A stretch of 64,000 nt of DNA, from assembly GCA_014218235.1 (NCBI GenBank), contig CM024760.1, positions 7,420,049-7,484,048 of the forward strand. Direction: 5' to 3'. The position numbers and the translations under genes are program-made. Under the pieces are notes generated by a model that had not been told where the DNA came from, ran no database searches, and saw only the letters and a program-made list of their open reading frames with translations. The DNA is from Colocasia esculenta (lineage: Eukaryota; Streptophyta; Magnoliopsida; Alismatales; Araceae). The stretch's first letter is position 1, and every line of letters starts with the position of its first letter. Shown one piece after another: positions 60,055 through 64,000 of the stretch.

Positions 60055-63000
60055 ATGGTCCGCCGCCGCCTCTCCATCTCCATCTCCGGCCATGGGCTGC
60101 AGGTGTGCCGCTTCCGCTCCAGCCTCAGCATCTCGGTGTCTCCTGCCCCATCTCCTTCGCCCCCGCGCCTGTTCCAGGCCGCCTGCAGAAGCCCAGCTCC
60201 CGTCACCGAACCTTCTCTCCTTCTGCCACTCCTCTTGGATCGATCGAATGCCCACCACAGGAGGTCCGGCGTCCTCCTCCAGGAGCCAAGATTCTCGGAA
60301 CTTCTTCCAGAAACAGAGGAGCCCAACCAAGAAAGGAACTCTGCGGATACTTACGGCAGCATGCTGCAGCGGTATGTGGGTTCCGCTGGTCCTTCAGCCG
60401 CTCAAAGCCTACATCTTGAGCTGATAAAAACTGGGTTCTTGGGAGATTTGTTTTTGTCCAACACACTTGTTAAATTGTACGCCAAGTGGGGCAAACTAAA
60501 CATGGCCCGGCAAATATTTGCTGAAATGCCCGAAAAGAATGCAGTCTCCTGGACTTGCCTGATTTCTGGCTATGCACAGTCAGGCCAGCCAGATGAAGCG
60601 TGCAGCCTCTTCCGCTCCATGCTCTCCTCAGGATTTGTACCTACTGAGTACACATTTGGCAGTGTACTCAGAGCTTGCCAAGACTATGGCCCCCAATGTT
60701 TGGATCTGGGTGCCCAAGTTCATGCCTTGATTTTCAAGATTGGCTACCCCTTGGACCCTGTGGCATGCAATGCATTAATCTCGATGTATGGGAGTTGTTC
60801 CTTAGAAACCATGCTCTATGTTATCGAGTATTTGAAAGTACACCCAAGACAAATCTGATATCCTGGAATTCCATTATTTCGGTATCATCTCAGAGAGGAG
60901 ATGTAGTTTCTGCTTTTGAGTTTTTCTCATGCATGAGAAAGAGTGGCCTTGGATTGAAGCCTAATCAATATACCTTTGGGAGTCTGGTTAGTGTCACATA
61001 TGCCTGTCCTTCCTCTGCTGCTTCTTTCTACCTGTGCCTTCTTGATCAAGTGCTTGCACAGATAATTAAGTCTGGCTTCATGGATGATCTCTATGTGGGT
61101 AGTGCACTCATCAGTGCATTTGCAAGGTTTGGAGTCCTAGAGAAAGCTAAGAATATATTTCTGCAGATGGATGATCTGAATGCAATCTCAATGAATGGCT
61201 TGATGGTGGGCTTGGTTAAACAGAAACGAGGAGAGGAAGCAGTGGAAATTTTTAGGGAAACTGGTGTCTCATCATTGATAAATTGTGATTCATATGTGGT
61301 TTTGCTTAGTGCCTGTGCTGAATTCTCAAGACCAGAAGAAGGGAACAGCAGGGGAAGAGAGATTCATGGGTTTGTGATCAGAAATGGCCTGAGTGACTAC
61401 AAGGTTGCAATTGGAAACGGTTTGGTCAACATGTATGCAAAATGTGGTGCCATTGACGAAGCTTGTAAGGTCTTTGATCTTATGGAACGTAGAGATCAGG
61501 TTTCCTGGAATTCCATAATATCTGGCCTTGACCAGAATGGGCTGTTTGAGGAGGCTTTAATCATTTTTATGAAATGCGAAAGAGTGGCATATCTCCTTCA
61601 AATTTCACCCTAATCAGCACACTAAGTTCATGCACAAGTTTGAGACTGGTCAGGGTGGGCACACAGGTACATTGTGATGGAGTTAAGTTGGGGTTTGATT
61701 TTGATGTTTCTGTCTCGAACTCACTTCTGACATTATATGGAGAATGTGGACATCTCTTTGAATGCTGGAGAATTTTCCTTTTAATTTCTGATCGTGATTT
61801 AGTTTCTTGGAATTCTATGATTGGGGTGCTAGCAAACTCAGATACCAGTCTCTCTCAATCCATATATGTTTTCAGGGATATGATTCGCAGTGCCTGGAGG
61901 CCAAACAGGGTAACATTTATAAACATTCTGTCAGCTTTATCTTTGCTTTCAATGGTCAAACTGGGAAATCAGATTCATGCCCTAGTGTTAAAATATGGGC
62001 TCTTAGCAGCTACTACGGTGGAAAATGCTATACTCTCTTGCTATGCCAAGTGCGGGGACATGGATGCTTGTGAACAGCTATTTGTTAACATGTCTGATAG
62101 GAGGGACAATTTATCGTGGAACTGTATGGTTGCTGGGTATGTTGACAATGGACTTTTGCCCAAGGCTATGGATTTTGTGTGGCTGATGATGCATGATGGA
62201 CAAAAGCTGGACCACTTTACCTTTGCCACAGTTCTGAATGCTTGTGCCTCTGTGGCAGCATTAGAACGGGGGATGGAGATGCATGCTTTTTGTATAAGGT
62301 CTCATATGAAATCTGACATTGTGGTTGAGAGTGCACTAATTGACATGTACTCTAAGTGCGGAAGGATCAACTATGCCACTAATGTTTTCAGATCCATGGC
62401 TCTGAAAAATGAATTTTCTTGGAATTCCATGATTTCAGGTTATGCCCGGCATGGACATGCTGAGAAGGCTATAGTATTGTTTAATGAGATGCAGAAAGGT
62501 CAGCAACAGCCAGACCATGTCACCTTTGTGGGGGTATTGTCTGCATGCAGTCATGTTGGTAAGGTGGAACAGGGTCTTCAATATTTTGATTCTATGTCTG
62601 AGAAGTATGGAATATCCCCTCGGTTGGAGCACTATTCGTGTATGGTCGATCTTCTTGGAAGGGCTGGAAAACTTGATGAGATGGAGTGCTTCCTAAAAAG
62701 GATGCCAATGAAACCTAATGCCCTTATTTGGAGAACAGTTCTTGCTGCTTGTTGCCGCACAAAGGATGGTGCTATGGTGAATTTAGGGAAGCAAGCTGGA
62801 GAAATGCTTTTGGAATTGGAACCAGAAAACCCTGTGAATTTTATACTTATTTCAAAGTTGTTTGCTTCCAGAGGATGTTGGGACAATGTGGCAAAAACTC
62901 GAAATGCTATGAGGAGTGCATTGGTGAAGAAAGAAGCTGGTTGCAGCTGGGTTACCATGAAGGATGGAATTCATGTTTTTACAGCTGGAGACAGATCACA

Positions 63001-63340
63001 CCCAAACATGGAAGTGATCTATGCAAAGTTATCTATCCTGATTCAGAAAACAAAGGATGCTGGTTACATTCCTCAAACAAAGTTTGCATTGTATGATCTT
63101 GATATGGAAGATAAAGAAGAACTGTTGAGCTGTCACAGTGAGAAACTTGCTGTTGCTTTTGTTCTCACCCGCTCCTCTGGACTGCCTATAAGGATCATGA
63201 AGAATATTAGGGTTTGTGGTGATTGCCACTCATTCTTTCGGTATATTTCTAAGATCGTTGGACGAGAAATTATCTTAAGGGATTCTATCAGATTTCATCA
63301 TTTTGATAATGGGAACTGTTCCTGTGGAGATTATTGGTGA
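60055..63340 (+). CDS. PPR-DYW RNA editing factor (MEF7-like), two frameshifts
   Basis: PLS-type pentatricopeptide repeat protein resembling Arabidopsis At5g09950 (MEF7), a mitochondrial C-to-U editing factor. Repeats recur every 31-36 residues (for example NTLVKLYAKWGKLNMARQIF, VSWNSIISG). The C terminus has E domains (GCSWVTMKDGIHVFTAGD) and a DYW deaminase domain with the HSE zinc/catalytic motif (CHSEKLAVAF), CGDCH and the terminal DYW. The start ATG at 60055 has a good context and gives an arginine- and serine-rich presequence. The frame breaks near 60795-60825 and at a T run (61564-61568). The second is a single-base homopolymer change and may be a sequencing error; the first is not in a homopolymer. 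If both are real, the gene is a pseudogene lacking a continuous frame. All conserved residues on both sides are kept. Confidence 0.88.
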
Positions 63341-64000
63341 ATGGTTTGGGCAATCCGATGTACAATAGTACCCTTTTATTGCAGAGTTTTATCATACGCT
63401 GATAAGTGAGTGGCCGTTCTTAGGAACTCAACTTTGGAGCACATTGTTTCTTTGAGACTTGAGAGTATGTTTGTAAAGTACATCAGGTTGTTGGGAGGTA
63501 TTCAGTGGATAATCCCAAAGCATTATTCTCCTTCTGAAGTCTCATTTCATCCTGCTTTCTTTCTTTAATTGAAAACTTAATCATCGGTGTCTCACAGATA
63601 CTCTTTTTATTGTTTAATACTAAATGCAGGATGGGTACTAACACATGGAGGGAGTGTGTTTCCATTACCCAAGAGAAGTATGGCCTCCTGTGGCTCGTAC
63701 TATTGGTGATTCAGGCTTGATCATGGTCAGGGTGGGTTTATTATCGCCGTTCTAAAAACAAAAGTACCCTTTTCTTTTATACATTCTTGCTCTAACCTTT
63801 CTATGTAGCAATGCATTGGAAATCTAGAACTGTGTGCAGTAACAATTGTACATACCCTGATCATTAATTTGGATTTCCACCTTCAAGGTCATTTTACTTG
63901 GTATCAAGAACCTTTTTCTTTTCCATTTTTTTTGGATAGGGAACTCGGTGCAGAGAAGGTGCTCTTTGACTCTCTCTCTCTCTCTCCCTCCTTGGATTAG
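63341..64000. other. 3' flank of the PPR gene
   Basis: AT-rich sequence with no ORF or RNA gene recognised; probably 3' UTR then intergenic. It ends in a TC microsatellite. Confidence 0.5.

Overview
The window is nuclear DNA from a flowering plant: GT-AG introns, a plant AP-5 zeta gene, a DYW-type PPR gene, an Au-type SINE, Tat-lineage Ty3/gypsy elements and BED-finger hAT transposons all point that way. GC-rich gene starts and long repeat-filled introns would suit a monocot, but species is not resolved.

Two host genes are present, arranged head to head. A probable AP-5 complex zeta subunit gene (AP5Z1) lies on the minus strand; it starts at 59511 and its last recognised exons are near 598-1374. 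I can follow 15 exons with consistent reading phase, plus one candidate terminal exon. A PPR-DYW gene similar to the mitochondrial editing factor MEF7 lies on the plus strand at 60055-63340 and carries two apparent frameshifts. About 540 bp separates the two start codons.

Intron 2 of AP5Z1 (59179 down to 17992) has been expanded by one retrotransposon, TAT1 (18300-59122, minus strand, 5-bp target duplication GCTCC). It has been invaded repeatedly: a second, non-autonomous LTR element, TAT2 (28807-45052, duplication AGGGG), in its internal region; a solo LTR (50822-51326, duplication TTTAC) between protease and RT; an apparently intact BED-type hAT transposon (19938-24770, duplication CCGGAGGG) in its 3' LTR; and two GAATCGG-rich MITEs (19534-19739 and 26799-27100). 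The undamaged partner LTR serves as the empty site for the hAT and one MITE.

Other AP5Z1 introns hold further transposable elements: an RTE-type LINE split by a small gag-less LTR element (13120-15531), an Au SINE with a 14-bp target duplication, a 1.1-kb foldback element, a dead TTF-finger hAT, a MULE-like MITE and a third GAATCGG MITE nested in another inverted-repeat element.

TAT1 encodes an ORF0, a long Gag with CHHC zinc knuckles, protease, RT, two RNase H domains and integrase, all decayed by frameshifts and stops. It also carries a spliced antisense ORF between pol and the 3' LTR. TAT2 keeps only a Gag remnant but shares the PBS core and polypurine tract of TAT1. Both elements carry arrays of short inverted repeats just upstream of the LTR TATA box, with unrelated sequences. 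The hAT element, with all four exons in phase, matching ends and an exact 8-bp duplication, is the best candidate for a working mobile element here.
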